The position numbers and the translations under genes were made by a program. From Paracoccaceae bacterium (lineage in GTDB: Bacteria > Pseudomonadota > Alphaproteobacteria > Rhodobacterales > Rhodobacteraceae): a stretch of 23,008 bases of DNA. Within the stretch, counting starts at the first letter, position 1. The number at the start of each line of letters is the position of its first letter. Below are positions 15,533-23,008 of the stretch, one piece after another. Location of the stretch: assembly GCA_007129775.1 (NCBI GenBank), contig SKUV01000049.1:1-23008 (forward strand), given 5' to 3'. Under the pieces are notes generated by a model. It did no database searches, was not told where the DNA came from, and was given only the letters and a program-made list of their open reading frames with translations.

Positions 15533-17527
15533 ATGAACGATTTCACCGATCAGGGGCTGTTCGACAAGCTGTCGCGCCTGAAGGACGAGGCTGCCGTCAC
15601 GGTGACTCCGCAGGATGATCCCGGGCTGGTCGCCGAACCGGTCTCGGATGACGCCGGCTTCCGCTCCGCCATCGATGGAGATGGGGTCGAGACGGCGTCG
15701 ATGACGCTTTCGGAGCCACCGGAAAAGGACGATTGCAAGGTCTGCAAGGACGATGACGATGATGACGCGCCCGGCGCGGCCCCTGATCCGAACCGGCCCG
15801 ATGATCCCGACATCATCACCGGCACCGACGGGGACGACGACATCACCGCCACGCATACCTCCAAGGTGGACGGCGTTGCGGGCAACAATTTCGTACAGGG
15901 CAGCGCCGGAGATGACACGATCTCGGGCGGTCCGGGCGACGACCTGCTGCTGGGCGGCGACGGCGACGACATTCTGGTCGGCGGTGACGGGTCCGACGTG
16001 CTGCGCGGCGGGGCGGGCGACGACACGCTGATCGGCGGTGGCGGCACCGCCGAGGACATGGTCGTCAACATCACCTTCACCGATACATGCGGCGGCAATA
16101 CGCTCGGCTTCTACCTGATCGACCCCTGCGGGGAGATCCAGTTCCTGCGCTTCGCCGAGGAGAACGCCTTTGGCGGCCCCTCGGGCGAGAAGAATACCGC
16201 GGAAACCACGCTTGATTTCAAACTGCCCCCCTTCGCGCAACTGGGCAGCTTCGTCCTCGTGGACGGTGTGGACTTGAACGGCGGCTATGACGGTCTGGGC
16301 GAAGGGACCTTTGCCTTCCTGACTGCCGAGGGCGACCCGGCGACGGTGTCCGACTCCGCGCCGCAACTGGTGCATATCGCCCCCGACGGCACGCAGACCG
16401 CGCTGCAGGGCGATATCTGGCATTCGGCCGGTTTTGGGGATGCTGCGGGGCTGAACTCCAGTGGCGGTGTTCAGGTCAAGGGGCTGTCGGAAAACCCCGA
16501 TGGCAGCTTCAGCTTCGGTTTCGAGGCGGGGGCCTGCGACGTTTCGTCGGTTTTCGACGATCTGCTGCTGACGGTGGATATGGGCACTTCGGGCGCGCGC
16601 TTCGTGAACCCCGATTTCGATGTGAAGGGCACGCTGCCGAGCGAGACCAGCGGCCAGAACTTCCTGTCCGGCGGCGAAGGCGACGACTGGATCGTGACCG
16701 GCGATTTCGGCGACACGGTCTACGGCGGCTCGGGCAATGACACGATCTTCGCCGGGCCGGGCGATGTGGTCGACGGCGGCACGGGCAATGACACGCTGAT
16801 CGTCAAGGATCCGTCGATCTTCAAGAAGGTCGTGATCACCAGCAGCTTCATCAACGAGGACGGCAAGGAATCCTTCAACGGGTTCATCAAGTACAAGGAT
16901 ACCGACGAGGTCACCGAATTCGTCTGTATCGAAAAGATCATCCCTTGCTTCACGCCCGGCACCTCGATCGCCACGCCGCGCGGCGAGCGGTTGGTGGAGG
17001 AACTGCGCGAGGGTGACAAGATCATCACCCGCGACAACGGCATTCAGGAGATCCGCTGGATCGGCCAGCGCCCGCTCGACTGGGTGGGGCTGGCGGCAAA
17101 CCCGCATCTCAAGCCCGTGCTGATCCAGAAGGGCGCGCTGGGCAACGGCCTGCCGGAGCGCGATATCATGGTTTCGCCCCAGCACCGCTTTCTGGTGGTG
17201 AACGAGCGCACGCAGCTTTACTTCGACGAACACGAGGTGCTGGTCGCGGCCAAGCATCTGGTGGATCACCGCGGCGTGCGGTCTGTCGAAAGCTCCGGTC
17301 TGACCTATGTGCATTTCATGTGCGACCGCCACGAGGTGGTGCTGGCCAATGGTGCGTGGTCCGAGACGTTCCAGCCCGGTGACTACACGCTGGGCGGAAT
17401 GGGCAATGCCCAGCGCTTGGAACTGTTCGAACTGTTCCCGGAACTGGCGACGAAAGAGGGCCGCGAGGATTACGCCTCGGCCCGCAAGACGCTGAAACGG
17501 CACGAGGCGCGGCTGATCGCCTCCTGA
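15533..17527 (+). CDS. RTX calcium-binding protein with C-terminal Hint domain
   Basis: A 664-residue acidic protein without an N-terminal signal peptide, of the kind exported by type I secretion. After a roughly 65-residue N-terminal region come a Cys-x-x-Cys pair (68 and 71) and a run of six aspartates. A first block of glycine/aspartate nonapeptide repeats covers 117-170 (units such as GGDGDDILV). A central domain spans about 174-365, with TFTDTCGGNTLGFYLIDPCG at its start; it reminds me of DUF4114-type domains but I cannot confirm this. A second short RTX block lies at 374-424. The Hint domain starts at Cys472 (CFTPGTSIATPRGERLVEEL) and includes VSPQHRFLV and HEVVLANGAWSETF. AGGAG six bases before the ATG fixes the start. 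No type I transporter is nearby. Its biological role is unknown. Confidence 0.85.
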   Translation: MNDFTDQGLFDKLSRLKDEAAVTVTPQDDPGLVAEPVSDDAGFRSAIDGDGVETASMTLSEPPEKDDCKVCKDDDDDDAPGAAPDPNRPDDPDIITGTDGDDDITATHTSKVDGVAGNNFVQGSAGDDTISGGPGDDLLLGGDGDDILVGGDGSDVLRGGAGDDTLIGGGGTAEDMVVNITFTDTCGGNTLGFYLIDPCGEIQFLRFAEENAFGGPSGEKNTAETTLDFKLPPFAQLGSFVLVDGVDLNGGYDGLGEGTFAFLTAEGDPATVSDSAPQLVHIAPDGTQTALQGDIWHSAGFGDAAGLNSSGGVQVKGLSENPDGSFSFGFEAGACDVSSVFDDLLLTVDMGTSGARFVNPDFDVKGTLPSETSGQNFLSGGEGDDWIVTGDFGDTVYGGSGNDTIFAGPGDVVDGGTGNDTLIVKDPSIFKKVVITSSFINEDGKESFNGFIKYKDTDEVTEFVCIEKIIPCFTPGTSIATPRGERLVEELREGDKIITRDNGIQEIRWIGQRPLDWVGLAANPHLKPVLIQKGALGNGLPERDIMVSPQHRFLVVNERTQLYFDEHEVLVAAKHLVDHRGVRSVESSGLTYVHFMCDRHEVVLANGAWSETFQPGDYTLGGMGNAQRLELFELFPELATKEGREDYASARKTLKRHEARLIAS

Positions 17528-17587
17528 GAGGCGCGGCGCGCGGCAGGCGCGGCAGAATGCAGCACCGGGGCCCGTAGGGGCACCGAC

Positions 17588-17618
17588 AGAGGGCGCGGAA
17601 ACGCGCCCTCTTTCCTTT
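17588..17618 (+). terminator. Strong intrinsic terminator after the Hint/RTX gene
   Basis: AGAGGGCGCG (17588-17597), a GAAA tetraloop and CGCGCCCTCT (17602-17611) form a perfect ten-bp stem, followed directly by TTCCTTT. It lies 60 bp after the stop codon. This is the clearest terminator in the window and separates the Hint/RTX gene from the transporter downstream. Confidence 0.92.
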
Positions 17619-17662
17619 GCGGCGTGCCGGGCGCTGCGCCCCTCGAGACGTCTGCGGTCTGG

Positions 17663-17691
17663 TTGCGCGCGCGGATCGCCCCGGCCATATT
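17663..17691 (+). promoter_or_regulatory. Candidate promoter of the SNF-family transporter gene
   Basis: TTGCGC (17663-17668) and CATATT (17686-17691) are 17 bases apart, downstream of the terminator and about 60 bp upstream of the transporter start. Visual match only; TATTAC two bases later is an alternative -10 with a longer spacer. Confidence 0.4.
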
Positions 17692-17751
17692 ACGCGCCGG
17701 CACGGTCAATCACCCGCCCGCGCCGACGCGAAGTTTCGAACAGGAGGACGC

Positions 17752-19062
17752 ATGACAGCCGCCCATCTGGAACCGGAGACACGCGCGCAATGGTCCTCGG
17801 AGCCGGCCTTCGTCTTTTCCATGGCCGCCGCGGCTGTCGGGCTCGGCAACCTCTGGCGCTTTCCCTACATGGTGGGCGAGAATGGCGGCGGCGCCTTCAT
17901 CCTCGCCTATCTGATCGCGCTGGCGGTGGTGGCGATGCCGGTGATGATGCTGGAAGTCGCCGCGGGCCGGCTGCGACAGGGCAGCGTGGTCACGACCTAT
18001 CGCGGGATCACCCGTTTCGGGGTGTTCTACGGTTGGTTCGTGGTGGTGCTGACCATCGTCATCACCTCCTATTATCTGGTGATCACCGGCTGGACGCTGG
18101 GCTATGCCGTGGATGCGGTGCGCATGAATGTCGCCGAATTCGACGATTTTACCGCCGGCTACAATTCGGTCTGGTATTTCCTCGCCGTGACGGTGCTGGC
18201 GGTTCTGGTGCTCTTGCGCGGGGTGCGCGCGATCGAGGCGTTTTCCAAGGCGCTGATGCCGCTGCTGGCGCTGCTGATCGCCGGGCTGGTGGGCGTGGCC
18301 ATGACAATGGACGGCTGGTCGGACGCGCGCGACTTCATGCTGTCATGGGAGACCGGAGCGCTGGCCAATCCGACGCTGTGGTTCTTTGCCTTCGGACAGG
18401 CTTTCTACACGCTGGCGGTGGGGCAGGGATACCTCGTGACCTATGGCAGCTACATCCCGCGCAAGACCAATGTGCCGCGGGCGACGCTGATCGTGGCGGG
18501 GGCCGAGACCACCATCGCGCTGCTGGCCGGCTGGATGATCTTTCCCTTCGTCTTCACCTACGGGATGGACCCCGGCGCGGGCTCGGAGCTTGCGTTTTCG
18601 ACACTGCCGCAGGTTTTCGAGGAAATGGCGATCGGGGCATGGCTGGCCATCGCCTTTTTCGGGATGTTCTTTGCGGCGGCGTTTTCGTCCTGTCTGGCGG
18701 GGCTGAAGGTGATCATCGCCGCCTTCGCCGAGCAATGGAAGCTGTCGAACCCGCGGGCAGTGGCGGCGACAGGAGGGCTGATGCTGCTGCTGGGGCTGCC
18801 CTCGGCGCTCAGCTTTTCGCCGGTGCAACTGACGCTGGGAGGGATGCCGTTTCTCGATTTCATGGACCAGTTCGCCGGCACCAATGTCGTCGTCGCCTCG
18901 GGGGTGATCGGGGCGGGGCTGCTTTGCTGGGTGTTGCCGCTGCCGCAGGTGACCTATGCGCTGGGCGCCAAGTCGCGCTGGTGGGCGTGGCGCATCTTCG
19001 TGGTGGGGCGCACGATGCCTTTTGCCGTGGCGGCCTTCGCGATCTGGCGCCTGCTGGCGTGA
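17752..19062 (+). CDS. Sodium:neurotransmitter symporter (SNF) family transporter
   Basis: A 436-residue inner-membrane protein of the SNF/NSS family (LeuT fold), which couples sodium entry to uptake of amino acids or related amines. The family signature is near the start: VGLGNLWRFPYMVGENGGGAFILAY (residues 29 to about 53), in the unwound first helix that forms the sodium and substrate sites. About eleven hydrophobic helices can be read, including the FFAFGQAFYTLAVGQGYLVTYGSY stretch corresponding to helix 6 and FFAAAFSSCLAGLKVI to helix 8. Substrate cannot be predicted. AGGAGG four bases before the ATG at 17752 fixes the start despite a longer open frame upstream. It lies alone between a strong terminator and the convergent chromate-transporter gene, so it is probably monocistronic. 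Confidence 0.93.
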   Translation: MTAAHLEPETRAQWSSEPAFVFSMAAAAVGLGNLWRFPYMVGENGGGAFILAYLIALAVVAMPVMMLEVAAGRLRQGSVVTTYRGITRFGVFYGWFVVVLTIVITSYYLVITGWTLGYAVDAVRMNVAEFDDFTAGYNSVWYFLAVTVLAVLVLLRGVRAIEAFSKALMPLLALLIAGLVGVAMTMDGWSDARDFMLSWETGALANPTLWFFAFGQAFYTLAVGQGYLVTYGSYIPRKTNVPRATLIVAGAETTIALLAGWMIFPFVFTYGMDPGAGSELAFSTLPQVFEEMAIGAWLAIAFFGMFFAAAFSSCLAGLKVIIAAFAEQWKLSNPRAVAATGGLMLLLGLPSALSFSPVQLTLGGMPFLDFMDQFAGTNVVVASGVIGAGLLCWVLPLPQVTYALGAKSRWWAWRIFVVGRTMPFAVAAFAIWRLLA

Positions 19063-19099
19063 CACTTGCGCGCCATGCCGGCGGTGCACGGATCGCGGC

Positions 19100-20326
19100 T
19101 CAGCCCAGATGGGCGAGCCCGATACCTCCGGCGCCCGCCACGATCACCACCGCCCATGGCGGCGCTTTCCATTTCAACAGCAGAACGAAGCAGCCCAGCG
19201 CCAGCGCGAAATCGCCCATGTCGCCCACGGCGCTGGTGAAGACGGGATCATAAAGCGCCGCGCCAAGGATACCGACCACCGCCGCGTTGGTGCCCTGCAT
19301 CGCCGCTTTCGCCGCGGTAAAACTGCGGAAACGATCCCAGAACGGCAGAACGCCGATCAGCAGCAAAAAGCCCGGCAGAAAGATCCCCGTCAGCGCCAGC
19401 ACCGCCCCGGCGATGCCGTTCGGCGCGGGCTCCAGCATCGCGCCCAGATAGGCCGCGAAGGTAAAGAGCGGGCCGGGCACCGCCTGCGCCGCGCCATAGC
19501 CGGCCAGAAAGTCATCGGCGCCGATCCAGCCGGGCGCCACCGTCTCGGCCTGCAGAAGCGGCAGCACCACATGCCCGCCGCCGAAGACAAGCGCCCCGGC
19601 CCGGTAGAAACTGTCGAGCAGCGCGAAGGTCTGCCCCAGACCCGCCACCAGCGGCAGCAGGGCCAGCAGCGCGAAGAAGGCCAGCAGCGCGGCCGCTCCC
19701 GCCCCTCGCGTGACCGGAATGACCGGCGGGCCGCCCGCATCGCCCGGCTCCGCCGCCACGGCACCGCGCCGCAGGACCAGCCCGGCAAACCCGCCCAGCA
19801 CGATCGCCCCGACCATGCCGGCAGGCCCGGGCACAAAGGCCAGCACCGCCACCGCGGCGAGCGCGATGGTCGCGCGCCCACGGTCGGGACAGAGGTTCTG
19901 CGCCATGCCCCAGATCGCATGGGCAATGATCGCCACCGCGACGATCTTCAGCCCGGTCAGCGCGCCGGTGCCCACTGGCCCGGTGATGCTGGCTGCGGTC
20001 AGGGCGAAGGCCAGCAGCAGCAACGCCGAGGGCAGGGTGAAGGCCACGAAGGCCGCAAGCGCCCCGCGCCAGCCCGCGCGCATCAGCCCCAGCGCGAATC
20101 CCACCTGGCTCGAGGCCGGGCCGGGCAGGAACTGGCACAGCGCCACAAGATCGGCATAGGCGGCATCGTCCAGCCATTTGCGGCGCGTGACAAGTTCGTC
20201 GCGGAAATACCCCAGATGTGCAATCGGTCCGCCAAAGGATGTCAGGCCAAGCTTCAGAAAGGCTGCAAACACCTCTGCCGCCGTGCCTGGGGGCTGGGCC
20301 TTGCTCATATCTGCGCTCTCTGTCAC
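19100..20326 (-). CDS. chrA: Chromate transporter (CHR) family protein
   Basis: A 408-residue membrane protein with the duplicated CHR architecture. The N-terminal half has FLKLGLTSFGGPIAHLGYF (23-41) and LCQFLPGPASSQVGFALG. The C-terminal half repeats the pattern as VFGGGHVVLPLLQAE and GYGAAQAVPGPLFTFAAYLG. Two internally homologous halves, each with several helices, match long-chain ChrA exporters that expel chromate (exchanged via sulfate-like transport). No chrB regulator or other metal-resistance gene is nearby, so chromate as the true substrate is an inference from the family. The listed start is GTG at 20326, preceded by GGGAGC; ATG at 20308 is an equally plausible start that removes six residues. 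It is divergent from the rhodanese gene and convergent with the SNF transporter. Confidence 0.9.
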   Translation of the reverse strand: MTESADMSKAQPPGTAAEVFAAFLKLGLTSFGGPIAHLGYFRDELVTRRKWLDDAAYADLVALCQFLPGPASSQVGFALGLMRAGWRGALAAFVAFTLPSALLLLAFALTAASITGPVGTGALTGLKIVAVAIIAHAIWGMAQNLCPDRGRATIALAAVAVLAFVPGPAGMVGAIVLGGFAGLVLRRGAVAAEPGDAGGPPVIPVTRGAGAAALLAFFALLALLPLVAGLGQTFALLDSFYRAGALVFGGGHVVLPLLQAETVAPGWIGADDFLAGYGAAQAVPGPLFTFAAYLGAMLEPAPNGIAGAVLALTGIFLPGFLLLIGVLPFWDRFRSFTAAKAAMQGTNAAVVGILGAALYDPVFTSAVGDMGDFALALGCFVLLLKWKAPPWAVVIVAGAGGIGLAHLG

Positions 20327-20439
20327 GCTGCCCGCTCCCTCTCCCGGTCGTCGCGCGGGCGTTCAGGCCCGCCTTTCGATCCGGTCAGATACGCATGGAA
20401 CCGGCCGGCAGGGCAATGCCCGCCCCCAACAATCGGGAC

Positions 20440-21216
20440 ATGATCTTGCCATCAAATCCGCTGATCGCCGCATCCGAGCTTGCATCGAACCAGCCTTTCA
20501 GGCTGCTTTACGTCCCCGACGCGAACGAGCGGCCGGAGGGCATGAGCGTTGTGCCTATCCGTGACTGGACGGAGCATGCGGCGAGCACCGCCTCCGGCTT
20601 CGACGATCCGGCGTTCTGGCAGGCGCAGATAGCGGCGCTGGGGGTCGGGCCCGATGCCCTCAGCGTCGTTCTGGACGATGGACGGATGACCGAGGCCGCG
20701 CGGGTCTGGTTCATTCTGCAGTATTTCGGCCTGCCTGCCGCGGTGCTCAACGGTGGCATCGGGGCGCTGGAGCAGGTTCCCGATCAGGTCCCGCCCTGCG
20801 AGGCAGAGGTGCACCTGCGGCCCGGCACCGGAAAGGTCGGGCTGCGCGAACGGCACGGATTGAAGGCGGATCTGCCGCGGGTGCAGGTGTTCGACGCCCG
20901 AACGGAGGCAGAATTCCGCGGCGAGGATCTCAAGGGCAATCCACGCGGCGGCCATCTGCCCGGCTCCGCCCATCTCTCCCATGCCGATCTGCTGGACGGC
21001 ACGCGGCTGCGGCCCGTTTCCGAGGTCGCGCCGCTGCTGGATGCCGCCGGGCTCGACGGCTCGCGGCAGGTTGTTTGCATGTGCAACGGCGGTGGCCGGG
21101 CGGCGCTGGCGGCGCTGGCGGCACTCGCGGCCGGGCGCGAGAACGTGGCGGTCTATTATCGCAGCTTCGCGGATTGGGCCGCCGATGAAAGCTGCCCGAT
21201 CACGCAGCCTGGCTGA
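20440..21216 (+). CDS. Two-domain rhodanese (sulfurtransferase)
   Basis: A 258-residue tandem-rhodanese protein. The N-terminal half (about 7-112) is the inactive rhodanese fold, with WFILQYFGLPAAVLNGGIGAL corresponding to the end of that domain. The C-terminal half begins around VQVFDARTEAEFRGE (148-162) and has the GHLPGSAHL turn (171-179). The active-site loop is CMCNGGGRA, with Cys215 the probable sulfur carrier in a loop reading C-N-G-G-G-R; a second cysteine (Cys213) lies two residues before. The loop suits a thiosulfate- or mercaptopyruvate-type sulfurtransferase, but the donor cannot be decided from sequence. The start is uncertain: ATG at 20440 fits the domain best though its Shine-Dalgarno is weak, and in-frame ATGs exist at 20395 and 20416. 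Confidence 0.85.
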   Translation: MILPSNPLIAASELASNQPFRLLYVPDANERPEGMSVVPIRDWTEHAASTASGFDDPAFWQAQIAALGVGPDALSVVLDDGRMTEAARVWFILQYFGLPAAVLNGGIGALEQVPDQVPPCEAEVHLRPGTGKVGLRERHGLKADLPRVQVFDARTEAEFRGEDLKGNPRGGHLPGSAHLSHADLLDGTRLRPVSEVAPLLDAAGLDGSRQVVCMCNGGGRAALAALAALAAGRENVAVYYRSFADWAADESCPITQPG

Positions 21217-21251
21217 CGGGGCGCTGCACGCGGAGGGCTGCTCTTCGCCGT

Positions 21252-22238
21252 TCAACTGGCGGGCCGAAGCACCTCGTTGCGCAGCGGCTCGCCGGCGAGG
21301 AAACGGCCGATATTGTCGCTCAGAAGTTCCGTCAGCCGGGCCGGCACCCCGTCACCGTTGCCGGCCAGATGGGGCGAGACCAGGAGCCCCGGCACAGACC
21401 ACAGCGGATCGTCGGCGGGAAGCGGTTCGCGTGCGAAGACATCGAGCGCCGCGCCGCTCAAGTGCCCGCCGCGCAGCCGTTCGGCCAGCGCGGTCGCATC
21501 GAGGCTGTTGCCCCGCCCGACATTGACCACCACCGCCCCGGGGGCGAGCAGGTCGAGCGCTGCACCATCCACCAGAGGGCGCTCCGAGGCCTCGCCCGGC
21601 AGGCAGATCATCAGGATATCGGCACCCCGAAAGCCGTCGTGCAGGGCCGAGACCTGCAGCAGCTGATCGGCCGCCCCCGCATCGCCCCCCACAGGCCCCC
21701 TGCCGGAGCGGCTGATGGCGGTGACCTCGGCCCCGAAGGCGCGCAGCCGCCGGGTGATCGCCTGCCCGATATGGCCATATCCGAGCATCACCGCGCGGCA
21801 CTCGCCGATCTCGCGCAGCCCACGCCGGCCGGGCCCGGTGATCCAGTCCTGCCGCGCCTGCGCCAGCGCCATCTCCGGGACACGGCGAAAGAGCGCCAGC
21901 AGCAACGCCAGCGCGTGATCGGCCACCGACGCGCCATGGCAGCCCACCGCACTCGTGAGCCGCACCCCTTCCGGACGGCCCAAATCGAGGATCTTGTCGA
22001 CCCCGGACGACAACGTCTGCATCCAGCGCAGCCCCGGCGCCTCGGCCTTCAGCAATGCTGCGACTTCGGCCGAATAGAGCGGCGTGTTCACCACCAGCGC
22101 CGTCAGGTCGGGCAGGGCGGGGCGCAGGGCCGCCATATCCTCGGCCGCGACCATGTCCAGCCCAGGATGGGCGGCGCGCACGGCCTCCATCACCTGCCGC
22201 TGCGGGGAGCCGATCAGAAAGCCGATCTGTTGCGCCAT
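21252..22238 (-). CDS. D-2-hydroxyacid dehydrogenase, NAD(P)-dependent
   Basis: A 328-residue enzyme of the D-isomer-specific 2-hydroxyacid dehydrogenase family, which reduces 2-oxoacids such as glyoxylate or hydroxypyruvate. The nucleotide-binding motif is GYGHIG (153-158) in VMLGYGHIGQAI. The catalytic triad is readable: Arg242 in VVVNVGRGN, Glu271 in DVFAREPLPADD and His290 in LLVSPHLAGN. The residues after the second strand of the Rossmann fold (ISRSGR) suggest NADP(H), which is inference. The usual SSGVD substrate-loop motif is present (78-81 region). A purine-rich GGAAGGAAAA precedes the ATG at 22238, and a plausible promoter lies at 22349-22378. It is convergent with the rhodanese gene, 35 bp away, and downstream of dsbB with a 269-bp gap. 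The substrate is not predictable. Confidence 0.92.
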   Translation of the reverse strand: MAQQIGFLIGSPQRQVMEAVRAAHPGLDMVAAEDMAALRPALPDLTALVVNTPLYSAEVAALLKAEAPGLRWMQTLSSGVDKILDLGRPEGVRLTSAVGCHGASVADHALALLLALFRRVPEMALAQARQDWITGPGRRGLREIGECRAVMLGYGHIGQAITRRLRAFGAEVTAISRSGRGPVGGDAGAADQLLQVSALHDGFRGADILMICLPGEASERPLVDGAALDLLAPGAVVVNVGRGNSLDATALAERLRGGHLSGAALDVFAREPLPADDPLWSVPGLLVSPHLAGNGDGVPARLTELLSDNIGRFLAGEPLRNEVLRPAS

Positions 22239-22348
22239 GGGGTTTTCCTTCCTTCGCTCCGGTGCAATGCCGCTCCTGCGGGGCGCTTGGGCAGCCATGA
22301 GTGCGGTCTGCCCCGGTCTGCGCCCCGGCCCGTCCACTACCCGCGGGA

Positions 22349-22378
22349 AGATTAGGCGCCGCAACGGACCGACAGCAA
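22349..22378 (-). promoter_or_regulatory. Candidate promoter of the 2-hydroxyacid dehydrogenase gene
   Basis: Read on the minus strand, TTGCTG (22378 to 22373) and TAATCT (22354 to 22349) are 18 bases apart. The -35 overlaps a perfect ten-bp palindrome AGCAATTGCT (22374-22383), a possible operator. The start codon is about 110 bp downstream. This sits in the 269-bp gap after dsbB, which otherwise shows nothing I can name. Confidence 0.5.
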
Positions 22379-22507
22379 TTGCTTTTTTCGCGGCAGGCGA
22401 TCCTCGGCCAAGATGTTGGCAGACCAGAGTTGCCGACCCGGGCGCGACTGGCAGTCAGATCATCCCCGACCGGAGCGCTTCTGGCGGGTGCCTGCCCGGC
22501 GCGGCGG

Positions 22508-22990
22508 TCAACCTGCGGCCGCCCCCCGGCCGCGCCACAGCGCCGCGAGCCAGAGCCCGGCCAGCGCGAAGGACAGCACTGCGTTCCAGGACGCCATCGA
22601 CAGGCCCAGCATTTCCCACGGAACCTCGTCGCAGCGCACGACCGGGGCCGCCATGATCCGCGACATCAGCTCGTCGGGGCTCAGCCCCGCGATATCGCCA
22701 CCGGCGGCACAGGCAGTGGGCCCGTCCCACCAACTGCGCTCCACCCCGGTGTGATAGATGCCGATCCCGCCCGAGGCTGCCGCTCCCGCCGCCCCCAGCG
22801 CCAGCAGCGGCGCCACCGGCGCGAAAGCCACCCCCAGCCCCGCCGCAACCGCCAGACCATGCGGCCAGCGCTGCCAGATGCAAAGCGCGCAGGGCGCCAT
22901 CCCGCCGATGTATTCGAAGGCGAACGCTCCGAGAACCAGCCCGAGCGAGCCCAGCGCCGCCACCAGCGCAAGTTTCTTGCGTGTCGTCAT
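22508..22990 (-). CDS. dsbB: Disulfide bond formation protein B
   Basis: A 160-residue inner-membrane protein that reoxidises DsbA and passes electrons to quinone. It has four hydrophobic helices and both periplasmic cysteine pairs: Cys34-x-x-Cys37 (CALC, followed by IWQRWPH as in the family) and Cys94 with Cys120 in the second loop (GPTACAAGG and VVRCDEVPW). An arginine near the first pair and the WxxLGLSMASWN segment at the start of the last helix also fit. The start was set at the ATG at 22990; a GTG directly before it is possible, and no strong Shine-Dalgarno is visible in the 18 bases left in the window. A dsbA partner is not in the window. Confidence 0.92.
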   Translation of the reverse strand: MTTRKKLALVAALGSLGLVLGAFAFEYIGGMAPCALCIWQRWPHGLAVAAGLGVAFAPVAPLLALGAAGAAASGGIGIYHTGVERSWWDGPTACAAGGDIAGLSPDELMSRIMAAPVVRCDEVPWEMLGLSMASWNAVLSFALAGLWLAALWRGRGAAAG

Positions 22991-23008
22991 CACAGATATC
23001 GCACCGCC

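Noticed and set aside
14909..17503. Very long open frame (over 860 codons) on the minus strand opposite the Hint/RTX gene
   Set aside because: It is the mirror of the RTX and Hint coding sequence in GC-rich DNA; it has no Shine-Dalgarno, and the plus frame has clear domains, start signal and a terminator in the right orientation.
15533..17527. Intein in the Hint/RTX protein
   Set aside because: The Hint domain is C-terminal with no following extein and lacks the usual terminal His-Asn plus nucleophile, so it is a Hint_2-like domain, not an intein.
18956..20443. 495-codon plus-strand frame opposite the chromate transporter
   Set aside because: Arg/Gln/Gly-rich shadow; the minus strand encodes a full CHR-family membrane protein.

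Overview
The window is a high-GC stretch of ordinary-looking chromosome from an alphaproteobacterium, most likely a member of the Rhodobacteraceae (Rhodobacterales). I base this on family resemblance of the proteins (TyrRS, RlmN, the DUF1476 ATP-synthase zeta subunit beside purC, the Hint/RTX protein) and on a set of genes (BHMT-like methyltransferase, stand-alone corrinoid protein, DUF1638 protein) that I know from this order. No rRNA, tRNA, CRISPR array, insertion sequence or prophage gene was seen.

Layout. 1-2113 is the 3' part of rnr (RNase R). It converges on yaaA (minus). yggT and recQ follow as a tight plus-strand pair, then a PfkB sugar kinase ending at a perfect GC-rich palindrome. 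A 48-codon ORF with its own Shine-Dalgarno (6387-6533), rlmN and a divergent anmK homologue lie on the minus strand, and tyrS is divergent from anmK. From 13246 down to 10528 runs a minus-strand operon: BHMT-like homocysteine methyltransferase, corrinoid-binding protein, a 62-residue two-helix membrane protein and a DUF1638 protein. This matches the split cobalamin-dependent methionine synthase described in related Rhodobacterales. Its leader carries a striking nested inverted repeat (13321-13367). Next come the zeta subunit (minus) and purC (plus).

14755-15532 is a 778-bp non-coding stretch with three strong stem-loops and one AT-rich island. It precedes a 664-residue protein combining RTX repeats, a central domain I could not assign firmly, and a C-terminal Hint domain. 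That gene ends at a textbook intrinsic terminator. A sodium:neurotransmitter-symporter family transporter, a chromate-transporter family protein (minus), a two-domain rhodanese, a D-2-hydroxyacid dehydrogenase (minus) and dsbB (minus) complete the window.

Functionally the genes are mostly housekeeping: RNA decay and modification, translation, DNA repair, purine and methionine synthesis, ATPase control, disulfide formation. The most unusual content is the methionine-synthase operon with its small membrane protein and operator-like dyad, the Hint/RTX protein with its structured upstream region, and an AnmK homologue with altered motifs. Start sites were chosen by Shine-Dalgarno and family N-termini. 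All functional calls come from reading motifs; no database search was possible.
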